Numbered from the stretch's first letter, positions 23,343-34,480 are shown. The stretch is DNA of 64,000 nucleotides from Asterias rubens (GCF_902459465.1 NC_047068.1:14717195-14781194); one strand, 5' to 3'. Notes: generated from the sequence alone by a model not told the origin. Program-made: numbers and translations.

Positions 23343-23820
23343 GGGCCAGTGTCAGATGCAATTGTGTCCGCCATGCAATACTGTCCGCTCCGGACACTTT
23401 TGCATATGCAATCGTGTCCGGGGCTATGCAAAAACCGTCCGGTGGAAATGTATGACTGTACATGTATTAGCGCGCATAAGCGAGCGTGCATACACTGAAC
23501 CAACATTTTATGCAGCATGAATTTTCACGTATTTTATGATTGCAGAAAATACCCAAAGGCCGAACATTTCCTATATATATGTCATTCATGACATGCACTT
23601 AGCTTGTAAAACAATGGCAAACGTGATCTGTTGATCAAGGGCGTTTAATTTACTGCAAGGACGGTTTTGCACGGGGCGGATCGGACACAACTGCATATGC
23701 AAATGTGTCCGGGCGGACACGATTGCATTTGCAAAAACGTCCGGCGGACATTATTGCATGTGCACTAATGCCCTCCGGATAGTATTGCATAGAGGACATA
23801 ATTGCATGCGACACCGGCCC
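23343..23820. mobile_element. 478-bp inverted-repeat element with iterated TGCA/GTCC half-sites
   Basis: Long terminal inverted repeats (GGGCCAGTGTCAGATGCAAT against the complement of ATTGCATGCGACACCGGCCC). Both arms hold about ten repeats built from TGCAAT, a few bases and TGTCCGG, e.g. ATGCAATCGTGTCCGG and TGCAAATGTGTCCGG. No coding capacity. It lies in the spacer of the GGH array and has no counterpart in the copy 1 spacer. Confidence 0.85.
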
Positions 23821-24289
23821 CAACCTCGTTCCCATAGTTTACTTTTTTTCAACCATGTTTACAACCTTGTAACCGCTCGACACACCCTGGGGACGATGTT
23901 GGGTCGGCCCGTAAGCGAAGGACATGCGCACTATAAGGTGAATGTAATCAATTAAAAAAATGGCGCTTTTCGTGAAGCATGTGAACGTTTCTTGAGTGTA
24001 TCAGACGAAAGAAAACGTCCCAAAATGACATGGTTTTGCACTTGGAAAAGTTGACAAATGCCACAAGAATCGAGGAACATTTTGGTAAGTAATTGTTGCT
24101 TTTTTAACAAGTAATTGCAAACAAAAAAGTGTTTTTCGTCGTCGAGTGTGCCTAGCCTTATTTTTTAGTAAGTAAGTGAAATTCTTCCAAACGGTATTCA
24201 ACCCATGTTCAACCAGAACCACGTACGTTCGGCTGGCGGCCAGTTTTGGAGGGGCCTGATGGGAGGGCGTTAGCCCACCTTGTCATTAA

Positions 24290-24396
24290 AGGCTCCGCTT
24301 TTAACATCAGTCTCATCACTGTCGCATCGACAGTAATGAGACCGATGTTTAACATCGGTCTCGACAGTAATGAGACCGATGTTAAAAGCGGAGCCA
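24290..24396. mobile_element. TTAA-flanked foldback element with surrounding inverted repeat
   Basis: Ends AGGCTCCGCTTTTAACATC and the complementary GATGTTAAAAGCGGAGCCA between TTAA at 24286-24289 and 24397-24400. The core repeats ACCGATGTT/AACATCGGT. The outer flanks (TAGCCCACCTTG and CAAGGTGGGCTT) are also complementary, so the palindrome extends to about 24270-24420. Confidence 0.85.
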
Positions 24397-24439
24397 TTAA
24401 CAAATCATCAAGGTGGGCTTGGGGTTGGAGAGGGCGTGT

Positions 24440-25550
24440 ATGAAGTGTCTGTTTTTACGCACGCTTCGTGTCCGACGCGTCGGCGTAGGACGTCCTGTTT
24501 TCAAGGTAGCCCTAAAATCGTGGCAAATCTTTTACCTCTCTCTGTGCGCGATGTATTGTAAACAGTCCCTAGATAAAAAAATGAAAAATTTCCGTATATG
24601 GCGCCACCTCTTTTTCATTCGATATGAAATAACAAAGTATCTAATTTTATACCTCAATGAATGAGAAAAAAGTGAAAATGGGTGGGATGGGTGAAAAAGT
24701 GGTGGCGCCATACGGAAAGTTATCCGGTATTTTATTTAGGCAATTCTACTACAAGGTACAATAATATGCCATAATGTTGGGGGCCATATAAAAAGAATCG
24801 CTCATCAAAAAAGTTTCATCAAACACTATTAGTTCACAATTCACGTGATCAAATGTGACTGAACATTCTGCTGAGTATTCTGGGGGAAAAATACAGAGGT
24901 TTTAGATGTGCCTTATTTATATAATTTTCTAATATGTTTGGAGAATTTTTTGTTTAAACCCTGATATCAATATTATTATTATTATTATTATTATTAAAAT
25001 TTAAACATCGTCTCTGTGATTCACTTATCACTGTGTATTTATATGCTTCATTACAAATGTTATAAAGAAAAAAAGAGAAAAAAAAACAAATAAAAATCAG
25101 ATTTAAAAACCAACTATTATTCAGACTTTTTATTATTATAATTTAAAAAAATTTTTTTTGGCAAATTACCATGGTAATTTTTTAAATGTCATAAATATTT
25201 TTAATAAAATGAAGACAGCTGCTGGCTATAGAGTCATACACAAAGTCACATAGAACACTTGTCACTGCAGATGTTTATTCAACGTATATGGCTTCACCGG
25301 GAAACCACACGTTGTTTGCCTCAAAAAAAAAGAAAAACTCGAAACAAAAGGGACCAGTTAGGAGTCATCGAAGATCGTTGTGTGGTGTGAAAATTTAAAT
25401 GTCCATCAAGTTTTAATAAATGTTTGCATACTTCTAATAGACAAATGAAGGTAGTTAGGGCATCAGTTGATATATGGCATCATTATTTGTTTTCCACTTC
25501 AAAGAAAACGCCATAATACAGTGAAAACAGGTAAGAGGAGGATACAACAA
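24440..25550 (+). pseudogene. Orphan upstream region of a third GGH array unit (coding exons lost)
   Basis: Collinear with the region upstream of GGH copy 2 (about 10.31-11.39 kb). Shared blocks include the sequence around the word AAAATCGTGGCAAATC (10410 and 24513), the segment rich in TTCATCAAACACTA-type words, and the final AGGATACA just before the exon 1 region. Similarity stops at about 25,545. The segment that would hold exon 1 is absent, and a TTAA-flanked foldback element begins at 25575. No GGH exon follows. It is best read as the truncated edge of the tandem duplication, possibly still with promoter activity. Confidence 0.65.
24588..24722. mobile_element. Inverted-repeat MITE in the orphan GGH upstream region
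   Basis: Ends TTTCCGTATATGGCGCCACC and GGTGGCGCCATACGGAAAG. It interrupts sequence that is continuous upstream of GGH copy 2 (about 10.47 kb). Confidence 0.85.
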
Positions 25551-25574
25551 TGGGAAATCTCAACATTGAATTAA

Positions 25575-25981
25575 AGGGTATATGTACTTTTTCCTAACAA
25601 AAAACAATGTCCACAGTTTACATTAAACTTACACAGTTTGAAGATATTGATAGGAGAAAGCTTCCCTTGAAATTTTACTTACTGAGGTGCTGTAGTTTTG
25701 AGAAATGAGTAAAAGTAATAATTTTCGTCTCAGTTTCAGCATGTAAAAACCTATTAACCAGTTATGCTATGGTTTTGGTATAATATCAAAGGGGATTTTA
25801 CATGCTAAAATAGTTTTGGTCTCATGAGACCAAAATTATTTCGTGACTTGTTTTACTCATTTCTCAATGCTCCACAACCTTAGTAAGTAATATTTGAAGA
25901 GAAGCTTTCCACTATCATTATCTTCAAACCATGTAAGTTTAATGTAAATCTGTGGACATTTTGAAAAAGTACCCAAATCCT
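25575..25981. mobile_element. TTAA-type foldback MITE, second member of the GTATATGTAC family
   Basis: Flanked by TTAA (25571-25574, 25982-25985). Ends AGGGTATATGTACTTTTT and AAAAAGTACCCAAATCCT. About 80 bases longer than 19194-19523, with extra internal inverted sequence around GTCTCATGAGAC. It begins about 30 bases after GGH array similarity ends. Confidence 0.9.
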
Positions 25982-25989
25982 TTAAATTA

Positions 25990-26130
25990 CCTCGCCTTCC
26001 ACCTCTGGAGGCTCTGGTGGGTGGTTTGAATCCCACTGTGGCTGGGGCACTACCAAGGGCACTACATGAGGTTTTCATAATGGTCTTTCCTTTCAAAGAT
26101 GAAACTCTTGGCATGAAAAATACACCATGA
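25990..26130 (+). mobile_element. SINE-like fragment
   Basis: B-box-like GGTTTGAATCCC follows GCCTTCCACCTCTGGAGG, and a body continues with TTTCAAAGATGAAACTCTTG. Similar phrases occur at 29700-29850. The A box is not clear. Confidence 0.4.
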
Positions 26131-26188
26131 CTCTGTTTCTTTTTGTCTGCATATTTGTGGTTCAACCAACTAGGAAATTCTACAAGAA

Positions 26189-26246
26189 TGTTCACACAAT
26201 GTCATGTGTTTGTGCACATGTTCACACAATGTCATGTGTTTGTGCA
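26189..26246. repeat. 30-bp direct duplication
   Basis: ATGTTCACACAATGTCATGT plus GTTTGTGCA occurs twice head to tail. Confidence 0.9.
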
Positions 26247-26469
26247 AGGAAAGTGTGGTTTTATGATTGCCCGATTGTAATGATTTTGCAGTCAATATTT
26301 TCAATAAAAATCTATTGAAGAAGCTAAAAATTCCTTTATGTTTAAGTCACCTGGAAGTGGTATTTTGTCAAAATAAAGCTTTTGTCACTAAAGTATGTGT
26401 TTTGATGAGTGGAATATGAATAAACAATTAACTATAAAAAATATTAGTTTCCAATTTGAAAATAAGCCT

Positions 26470-27020
26470 GACCCGAGAGGGCGCCGTTCGTGACGTCAAT
26501 CGAGGCGCGATCCATCGCATGCAATGCCAACACAAGATAGTGACGCTTGGTGCAAGTTGCAAGCTAAAAAAACATGCCCTCAAAGTTGAAACAATACCTG
26601 ATTTTTTTTTCACGTTAGGCAAATGCTCCTTTAGGTTCGTTACGTCTTTCAGGTACCATCTTCGACAAATTTTTGGGATAGCGTCATGGTTTAGAAAAGA
26701 ACCTTTCTCTTCATGTCAAAATGTGTAGTGGATTCCGGATTCTCGAAGCACGGCCGCTCGAAGTGTTTGCTGCACAGCGCTGGAAAAGACGTCGGAACGA
26801 ACCACTTTGCAAAGTGACCCCATCTTTAGTTGTTTTGCTGCATCCAGCAGCAATACACCTGGTCGACTTTAACGAAAAATGCAAGAAAAAAACTTTTTTT
26901 TTAAACGTACAAACTCACGACTAGGACTTGGAATGTACTTGCACGTACGTGTGTTCGATGTTTGATCGAGGCAAAGTCTGCCTCGATTGACGTCACAAAA
27001 GGGGTAGGCGGAGTCACCCC
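26470..27020. mobile_element. Inverted-repeat element with CRE-like TGACGTCA in each arm
   Basis: GTGACGTCAATCGAGGC (26490-26506) is mirrored by GCCTCGATTGACGTCAC (26980-26996). Further weaker complementarity extends outward to CACCCC. About 550 bases, higher in GC than the surroundings; no convincing ORF. Confidence 0.7.
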
Positions 27021-28434
27021 ACACAACTTTTTTTATTTATTTTACATATAAATCTTTGAAAACAATTACGCAAAAAATTATTTTATTGTTAAGAAACATA
27101 TACTCAAATATTTGAAGAAAAAAAAAATTATATTTCCAGGTGACTTTAATTTTGTTCTCATTCCCTTATTTTATCTACAGATGAACTAATGAAGACGGAG
27201 ATAACTGGTCTTCAGTCACTGTGGCTGTTCATCACATCACACTGAGCAGAGATGTCTCAATCTATCCATTTTGAAGCCTCGAGTCTCCAGCAATCTGCTT
27301 TCTCTATTCAATCAACGCCCTGATTTACAGGTACGATTCTTCATGTTACTAATCCTGTGTTGAACACACTGGTATTGGAAAATATCATAGGAATCACGGC
27401 GCACAATCACTATTCAGTGGTCTAAGTGATGACGCCCTCTGTTGCTCAGTTACATTAAGGAAATGAGACTTTCAACTCCACATATAGTTCATAGTTCAAT
27501 TTATTTCCACTCAATCATTTAGAATGAGAAAATATAACATTACAGGAAAGACAACTTAGTGGGGGAGGTCTCCTTAAAGCAAGCTCGTTGGATAGAGACC
27601 TCCCCCCCCTGAATTTGTGTAATAGGCAACTATGAGAAAGAACAATGCAAGAATATACTGAAATAATTGAAGGCACACAAACGTGTTATACAGGAAAAGA
27701 CACAGACAGAACACAAACAGGGCAACCCAGTAACATTGGTACAGTAAATGGCGGTGTGGAGATGAGATAAGTAGATAGGTAAAATAATAATAATAATAAT
27801 ATCGAAGTCTCATATAGCGCACTCAAGGCGCTGAGTATATACAAACTTTCAGAAATATAGGTAAAGACATTATCAGCATAAGTTGAATCAATTAAATAGA
27901 ATAGTGGGCCTAACACAAACAGATAATTGATTTATACAATCAAATAGGGTAAGTTTGTAAGAGGACCGTTCATTGATTTTTTTTTTTAAGGTATATATAG
28001 GGCTCTTGCATTTTTTTTGAAAAGAAACACAATTAATGGATTGGGTTGAATGAACACTGGGAATTAGTTGTATGAGAGTGGATTTGAGAATTAATAAAGC
28101 ATAAACATATTCTGGAAGGATTTGGGTAATTTATTAGAAATAAATTGATTCATAAATATACTGACTCAATGAATAGTTTACTCTTTTTAATGTTTAACTT
28201 TTATGCATTTATATGTGTTTTGTCAACTTGTACAGATGTACTAATGAAGGCTGCAGAGATGTCCACTTTTCATTGATGGATGGCTGTCAATCACACTGAG
28301 CAGAGATATCCCATGAGAGTCTCTCTTCAGCAGTCTGCTTTGACAACTCAAATCAACTTCAAATATAAAGGTGCGAAACCAAAGTCGATATAAACCATTT
28401 TTTTATTATTATATATAATAATAATTGAGCTTAA

Positions 28435-28810
28435 AGACAATGGCCACTATTGTAAATGTCAAAATCCAGTATTCTCACTTAGTTTATCTCAACATATGCA
28501 CTAAATAACAAACCTGTGAAAATTTGAGCTCGATTGGTCATCGGAGTTGCGAGATAACTATGAAAGAAAAAACACCCTTGTCACACGAACTTGTGTGCTT
28601 TCAGCTGCTTGATTTCGAGACCTCAAATTCTAAACTTGAGGTCTCGAAATCACATTCGTGGAAAATTACTTCTTTCTCAAAATCTTTGCACTTCAGATGG
28701 AGCCGTTTCTCACAATATGTTATACTATCAACCTCTCCCCATTACTCGTTACCAAGTGAGGTTTTATGCCGATCATTATTTTGAGTAGTTACCAATAGTG
28801 TCCACTGCCT
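28435..28810. mobile_element. GGCAGTGGACAC-family MITE
   Basis: TTAA at 28431-28434 and 28811-28814. Ends AGACAATGGCCACTATTG and CAATAGTGTCCACTGCCT. It has the central GAGACCTCAA hairpin typical of the family. Confidence 0.88.
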
Positions 28811-28899
28811 TTAATTTCTGAAAACAAGTACCAAGCAAACAACCTCTAGTGTGTGATAGAAATTTGCTTAGGTTGGTTGTGTGGTGCTATCATTGAAAT

Positions 28900-28942
28900 A
28901 TAGATGTTTAAGTTGCATTGGGGATAAAGAGAATATGTGTAT

Positions 28943-28976
<34 letters not shown>

Positions 28977-29035
28977 GGGGGGGGTGTTTACCCTTACTCC
29001 GAATATTCAGTACTTCCCTGTTCTGAGTTATGTGG
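28900..29035. repeat. Long T/G homopolymer inside a SINE-body-like sequence
   Basis: A run of about 32 T followed by about 9 G interrupts sequence (GCATTGGGGATAA ... TTTACCCTTACTC) similar to the SINE bodies at about 620-680, 16260-16320 and 62220-62280. Confidence 0.6.
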
Positions 29036-29039
29036 GGAA

Positions 29040-29400
29040 AAAATCACAGGCATATTACATGGGTTGGATTATGGCTCAAACAAAAGAAATGTTGTTCGAG
29101 CAATAACTTCAGAAGGACTTGGCGTATCAAGTCCAAACTTGGTTTATGGATTGGTTTAGGGATCCACCAGAAGCCTATTGTTTTTGGACCCCCATGGTCA
29201 AATGTAAAGGACATTTTGGATAAAACAAAAGAAATGTTGTCCTAGGTATAACTCCAAAAGGACTTGGTGATCAACTCCAAACTCGGTTTGTGGATTGGTC
29301 TAGGGATCCCCAGGAGCCTTGGAAATGTAAAGGTCATTATGGCTAAAACAAAAGAAATGCTGTCCAAGCAATAACTCAAGAATGAGATTAATCTCACTGG
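29040..29400. repeat. Three-copy repeat of about 120-145 bp
   Basis: AAACAAAAGAAATGTTGT recurs at about 29078, 29223 and 29345, with GGACTTGG and TGGATTGGT between. It lies between the second and third exon-like cassettes of the 27-32 kb series. Confidence 0.7.
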
Positions 29401-29694
29401 GGTATTTGTGTTTGTCAATACCCCTTTCTTGTTTCTTCTGATACAGTTGGAAAATAAATGAACCTTGAATCTCATTCTCTTTTTTCATCTACAGATCAGG
29501 TCACCCAAACGGAGGTTGTCGGATCATCAGTCATAGTGCTGTCCAGATTGTCAGATCATCCGTCATAGTGGCTCCCCATGTCGCACAGAGCAGAAGTGAT
29601 GCTGAAGCCTAGTGTCCAGTTCGTACAACTCATTCAACTTCATGTTTGCAGGTACGATACAAAATTTATATTGAATACAAAATTGCAGGTCCAA

Positions 29695-29860
29695 TTGGTG
29701 TAGTGGTATCTTTCCTACATTGCCTTCCACCTCTATGACCCCCTGTCGAAACTATGTGGCTTGGGTTATCAGTTCCTACCTGTGACTGTGTGGGTTGGCC
29801 TTTGAATAATTTTCTTGGGTGTTTCTCCCACATCTAAAACTGAAACTTCATTCTTCATTG
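29695..29860 (+). mobile_element. tRNA-related SINE-like sequence
   Basis: The A-box-like phrase TTGGTGTAGTGG is followed by a body with TACCTGTGACTGTGTGGGTT and CTTGGGTGTTTCTCCCACAT. The B box is not clear. Confidence 0.45.
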
Positions 29861-30159
29861 TCTTCTCCTTGACTAATACAGTGATTAGGTTCGCTTTTCT
29901 GAGAGTCCTGTGCTTCACATTCGCAACCCCCAAAAAATGAAATGAAATGAATCACATATCTGACATTGTCATCGCTCCCAAAAAAGGTGAACCCACCCCA
30001 AGGCCAAAATAACATTGAGAGTTGAACTATTTTCAAACTTTCGATAGAATGCTGTTTATAGCTTATACTAGTAAATAAAGTAACAAAAGTGAGCTGAATT
30101 TTTTCAATCATATAGAACTGCCAAAATTTGTTCATTCTTGAAGCTGTTCATTGAGTTAT

Positions 30160-30452
30160 GAGTGCAGTGGACACTATTGGTAATTATCTTGCAACTTTTC
30201 CGACCAATGGGAGACTTTCTGGGACGATAGAGGGCAGCAGACTTACCGGGTAAATCCATTGTTCTCAGAATTATGCGCATGTTCAGAACTACGTAAACAA
30301 TGGAAATTTACCCGGTATGTCTGCTGCCACCTAGCGTTGGAAAGTCTCCTATTGAGCTCAAGTTTTCACAGGTTTGTTATTTTTGCATATGTTGAGATAC
30401 ACCAAGTGAGAAGACTGGTCTTTGACAACTACCAATAGTGTCCGGTGTCTTA
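30160..30452. mobile_element. GGCAGTGGACAC-family MITE interrupted by a second palindrome
   Basis: The outer parts match the family (GCAGTGGACACTATTGGTAA at the left, GACAACTACCAATAGTGTCC at the right). The interior family sequence is partly replaced by a foldback at 30209-30349 with ends GGGAGACTTTC and GAAAGTCTCC. Confidence 0.8.
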
Positions 30453-32234
30453 ATTTAATATACCACTTCATAAAAATTTAGAAATGACACCTGCCAGATG
30501 TCAACGGTTACACATCTGTAGATTGAAATGAATTTAATATGGCTTTATTGTGGGTATGTTCAACTTTTTTTAACCTTGTTTCATTTACTCAGATCAACTA
30601 AACCAGACAGTCGAGAGTGTCAGATCTTCATTCAGAGTGGGATGGAGTACCTCTGCCTTGAACACATCAATCAACTTTACAGGTACGACACATTATTGTC
30701 AAAGATAAATAAAAACTAAATACTTCTAAGGATAACCCAAGTAGTTTGGGTTAATATCCTGCTGTTCCTTGGTTACTAGCGTAAAACGCTTGCAATCTTT
30801 AAAAATTACTGATAGCATGGGCCAAATTCACTTTTCTATCTATCTTCCATTCAGTACATTCCTCCAGTGGAGTTTAATTGTATTTAATGAATATGCGGAA
30901 ATGAAAATTTTTTCCTTTTTATCATGGCTTGTACTAAAGAAGCTTAATGTGTGGCGATATTTACTTAACTCTAAAGAGTACTTGTGCTACTAAAAGTTCA
31001 ACCCTGGTGTGCCTCAATCATTGAGTAGGATAGAACAATCATTGAGTAGCATAGAAATCCCCTACTATTGGCCTCTAGATTAGTGGCCCTGATGGCCAAC
31101 TTCAACTTGGAAAGTTTATGAAGTTTTAACTTGATATACAATTCGTTTTACCTACGGGTACTACTAAATGCAAAACAAGATTGTACAACAATTTGATTTT
31201 GCCTTTAAAAATTGCACAAAGTAGTGCAACATGAACATGCACAAGTTCAGATAAAGTGGGTACTTTCTTGATGACGTGCATGACCAACCTAGCAGTTGGC
31301 AGATGTTTGTTGCAGACAACATGACCAGCCAATGTGTTTAAATCATAGTGCCTTTAATCAATTCAAGTGGATTAGAGAGAAATGCTTTTATGAATCATGA
31401 CAAAAATGGGTCACATTTATATTTTGCATTGCCTTATTAGATGGTGATTGCTATATCAACGAAAATGTTAAATCTTTTTCTTGTTCCCTTTTTTCCATCT
31501 TCTGCTAGGTCAACTAAATCCAGACAGAGAGTGTCGGATATTCACAAGGAGTTTGCGGCCCATCATACAACCATCAGCATCGATGCCTCAACCTGTTTGT
31601 ATAGTTTGTAATTAGTTGTAGATTACAGGTGTAGATTTTAGTTTTTTAATTGTATGGTAAATTGTTCACACTTTCCATTGTGTTTAGAATTGATCACACT
31701 TTCCCCTGTGAAATTCTGCACTTCCCCTGTGTTTTGAATTTCTTGCACATCCAACTTGTCTTGTGAATTTCTTCCACTTCCACTGTGGTGAGTTGCTCAT
31801 ACTTTCACATTGTGTCGTGAATATCAAGTTTATAAACTGAAACGTTGTCTAGGGCTGAGATGGAAGAATGTTTCGCTATCTGTTCTAGCACATTCATTCT
31901 ATGTAGATGTATGCTGATGTATGGAGTTGACAAACTTGGTTGCCATATAGTGGAGCCGGCATGGGAATTTTTCCCCACAGGGGTTTTTGCCCATCTCATA
32001 TATCAGCAATTAGCAGGCATGCAATATCTGATTTGTATGGTTTTGGTTTTCTCAACCATTAAAAACTCAGCAAAAAATCTTGCTGTGCTTGGATTTCTGG
32101 AAATGTCAAATCTTTTATCAAAATATAGAGTTGCATGACTGAAATAGGAGACACTTTAGTGCCTAATTCTTAGGAGTCAAACAAAATTTGACTGTTTATT
32201 TATTAGTTTAAGATTTTGGAAGAATATTCAACGT

Positions 32235-33620
32235 TTCGGATGTGCCAGGGTGAGTCACACTTCCTTTGTGTATTGAGTACAGACACTTTCCCTTGTGTTA
32301 CTCTTAGTTGCTCACACTTTCTTTGTGTGTTGAGTACAGACACTTTCCCTTGTGTTACTCTGAGTTGCTCACACTTCTTTGTATGTTGAGTAGAGACATT
32401 TTCCCTTGTGTTACTCTGAGTTACTCACACTTCCTTTGTGTGTTGAGTACAGACCCTTTCCATTGTGTTACTCTGAGTTGCTCACACTTCCTTTGTGTGT
32501 CGAGTACAGACACTTTCCATTGTGTTACTCTGAGTTGCTCACACTTCCTTTATGTATTGAGTACAGACACTTTCCCTTGTGCTACTCTGAGTTACTCACA
32601 CTTCCTTTGTGTGTTGAGTACAGACCCTTTCCATTGTGTTACTCTGAGTTGCTCACACTTCCTTTGTGTATTGAGTAGAGACATTTTCCCTTGTGTTACT
32701 CTGAGTTACTCACACTTCCTTTGTGTGTTGAGTACAGACCCTTTCCATTGTGTTACTCTGAGTTGCTCACACTTCCTTTGTGTGTTGAGTACAGACACTT
32801 TCCATTGTGTTACTCTGAGTTGCTCACACTTCCTTTGTGTATTGAGTACAGACACTTTCCCTTGTGTTACTCTGAGTTGCTCACACTTTCTTTGTGTGTT
32901 GAGTACAGACCCTTTCCCTTGTGTTACTCTGAGTTACTCACACTTCCTTTGTGTGTTGAGTAGAGACACTTTCCCTTGTGTTACTCTGAGTTGCTCACAC
33001 TTCCTTTGTGCGTTGAGTACAGACACTTTCCCTTATGTTACTCTGAGTTACTAACGCTTTGTTTGTGTATTGAGTACAGACACTTTCCATTGTGTTATTC
33101 TGAGTTGCTCACACTTCCTTTGTGTGTCGAGTACAGACACTTTCCCTTGTGTTACTCTTGAGTTGCTCACACTTCCTTTGTGTGTTAAGTACAGACACTT
33201 TCCCTTGTGTTACTCTGAGTTACTCACACTTCCTTTGTGTGTTGAGTACAGACACTTTCCCTTGTGTTACTCTGAGTTACTCATACTTCCTTTGTGTGTT
33301 GAGTACTGAGTTGCTCGCACTTCCTTTGTGTGTTGAGTACAGACACTTTCCCTTGTGTTACTCTGAGTTGCTCACAATTCCTTTGTGTGTGGAGTACAGA
33401 CACTTTCCCTTGTGTTACTCTGAGTTACTCACACTTCCTTTGTGTGTTGAGTACAGACACTTTCCCTTGTGTTACTCTGAGTTGCTCACACTTCCTTTGT
33501 GTGTTGAGTACATACACTTTCCCTTGTGTTACTCTGAACACCCTCTGAGTTGCTCACACTTCCTTTGTGTGTTGAGTACAAGCACTTTCCCTTGTTTGCT
33601 TAGCCACTTTCACCTACTGT
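32235..33620. repeat. 57-bp tandem array with 285-bp higher-order unit
   Basis: About 24 units of consensus CTCACACTTCCTTTGTGTGT plus TGAGTACAGACACTTTCCCT plus TGTGTTACTCTGAGTTG. Because 57 is divisible by three, it produces long open frames with a 19-residue repeat, which I treat as by-products. Diagnostic variants (TAGAGACATT at 32391 and 32676) recur every 285 bases, i.e. five units, for at least three periods. Looser related words (CACACTTTCCC with TGTG) occur from about 31670. Confidence 0.95.
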
Positions 33621-33779
33621 GATTTGTGTTTAGAGTTACCCACACTACCCCCTGTGTGGTATACTACTGAAATGTCCCCTTTAGTTTATAACGATCCATC
33701 CCTTTCACACTCAAAGATGTATGATTCAGATTCTTACATGCCAAATTCACAAAACAAAATCTTTGGAAATCATAGAAAA

Positions 33780-34040
33780 CGTTCCCTTGCAGATAATCAG
33801 GGCACTCTGATTGTCTTCTTGGAAAACAGTTTTACCAGTCAGTGAGCACTCTGATTGGAACTGTTCAAAGACATTTTCAACAAATTTTTGTTTTGCCACA
33901 ACTTTTGGATGAATGTTATTGATACCTTTTCTTGCGGATAATCAGGGCACTCTGATTTTCTTCTAGGAACACAGTTTTACCAGTCAGAGAGCACTCTGAT
34001 TGAAACTGTTAACAGATATTAACAAAACTTGTTAACAAAA
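33780..34040. repeat. 147-bp tandem duplication
   Basis: Two imperfect copies starting at about 33786 and 33933, sharing GATAATCAGGGCACTCTGAT, CAGTTTTACCAGTCAG and GAGCACTCTGATTG. Confidence 0.8.
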
Positions 34041-34198
34041 CTTTGCAGAACTTTTGGATCTTGATTAAATAAAAAATGCAAACTTATTCTTGTTAACAAT
34101 TAATTCTGAATCATACGTCTTTGTATTGTTTAAGTTACATGTACGAGCTGCTCCTACTAAAAACTGAGAACATTAAAAAGAGTGAAACTTAAACAAAA

Positions 34199-34480
34199 TA
34201 ATGACTTTCTTGCAAGTAAAGCCATTAACTTTGTTTCAATGACCAAACATAAAAATAAAATTATGGAAATCTCAGTAAAGTTTTCAAAAAGTAATGACTT
34301 TTCTTGCAAGCGAAGCCATTATTTTTGTTCCAATGACCAAGCAAAAAAATAAAACTATGGCAATTTCAGTAAATCTTTCAAAAAGTAATGACTTTTCTTG
34401 AAAGCGTAGCCATTAACTTTGTTTCATTGACCAAACATGAAAACAAAACTAGGGAAATCTCAGTATCTTGCAGAGATATG
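34199..34480. repeat. 94-bp tandem repeat, three copies
   Basis: Copies begin at about 34199, 34292 and 34387, each with TAATGACTTT, AGCCATTA, TCAATGACCAA and ATCTCAGTAAA-like words. Confidence 0.8.

Larger units (their letters stand above)
27181..31620 (+). ncRNA. Series of five exon-like cassettes, possible long non-coding RNA
   Basis: Five related blocks lie at 27181-27340, 28236-28370, 29495-29651, 30593-30682 and from 31509. Each follows a pyrimidine tract and AG. Three of the first four end in an almost invariant donor GTACGA; the second has GTGCGA. Block starts are similar (ATGAACTAATGAAGACGG, ATCAACTAAACCAGACAG, GTCAACTAAATCCAGACAG), and the first two share CACACTGAGCAGAGAT. No reading frame is conserved between blocks. 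I looked for box C/D snoRNA signals in the introns and found none convincing. The last block has no donor and runs toward the 57-bp array. Expression is unproven. Confidence 0.45.

Noticed and set aside
28524-28784. Recurrent short frames beginning MSSIGHRSCE (also near 21900, 49333, 15383)
   Set aside because: They are readings of the GGCAGTGGACAC MITE family, repeated because the element is repeated.
27341-31508. Box C/D snoRNAs in the introns of the exon-like cassettes
   Set aside because: The best candidates (around 31268) lack a proper C box purine and a paired D box with terminal stem.
32308-33622. Long open frames (up to 248 residues) with a 19-residue repeat
   Set aside because: They are translations of the 57-bp array; all three forward frames are equally open and show no known domain.
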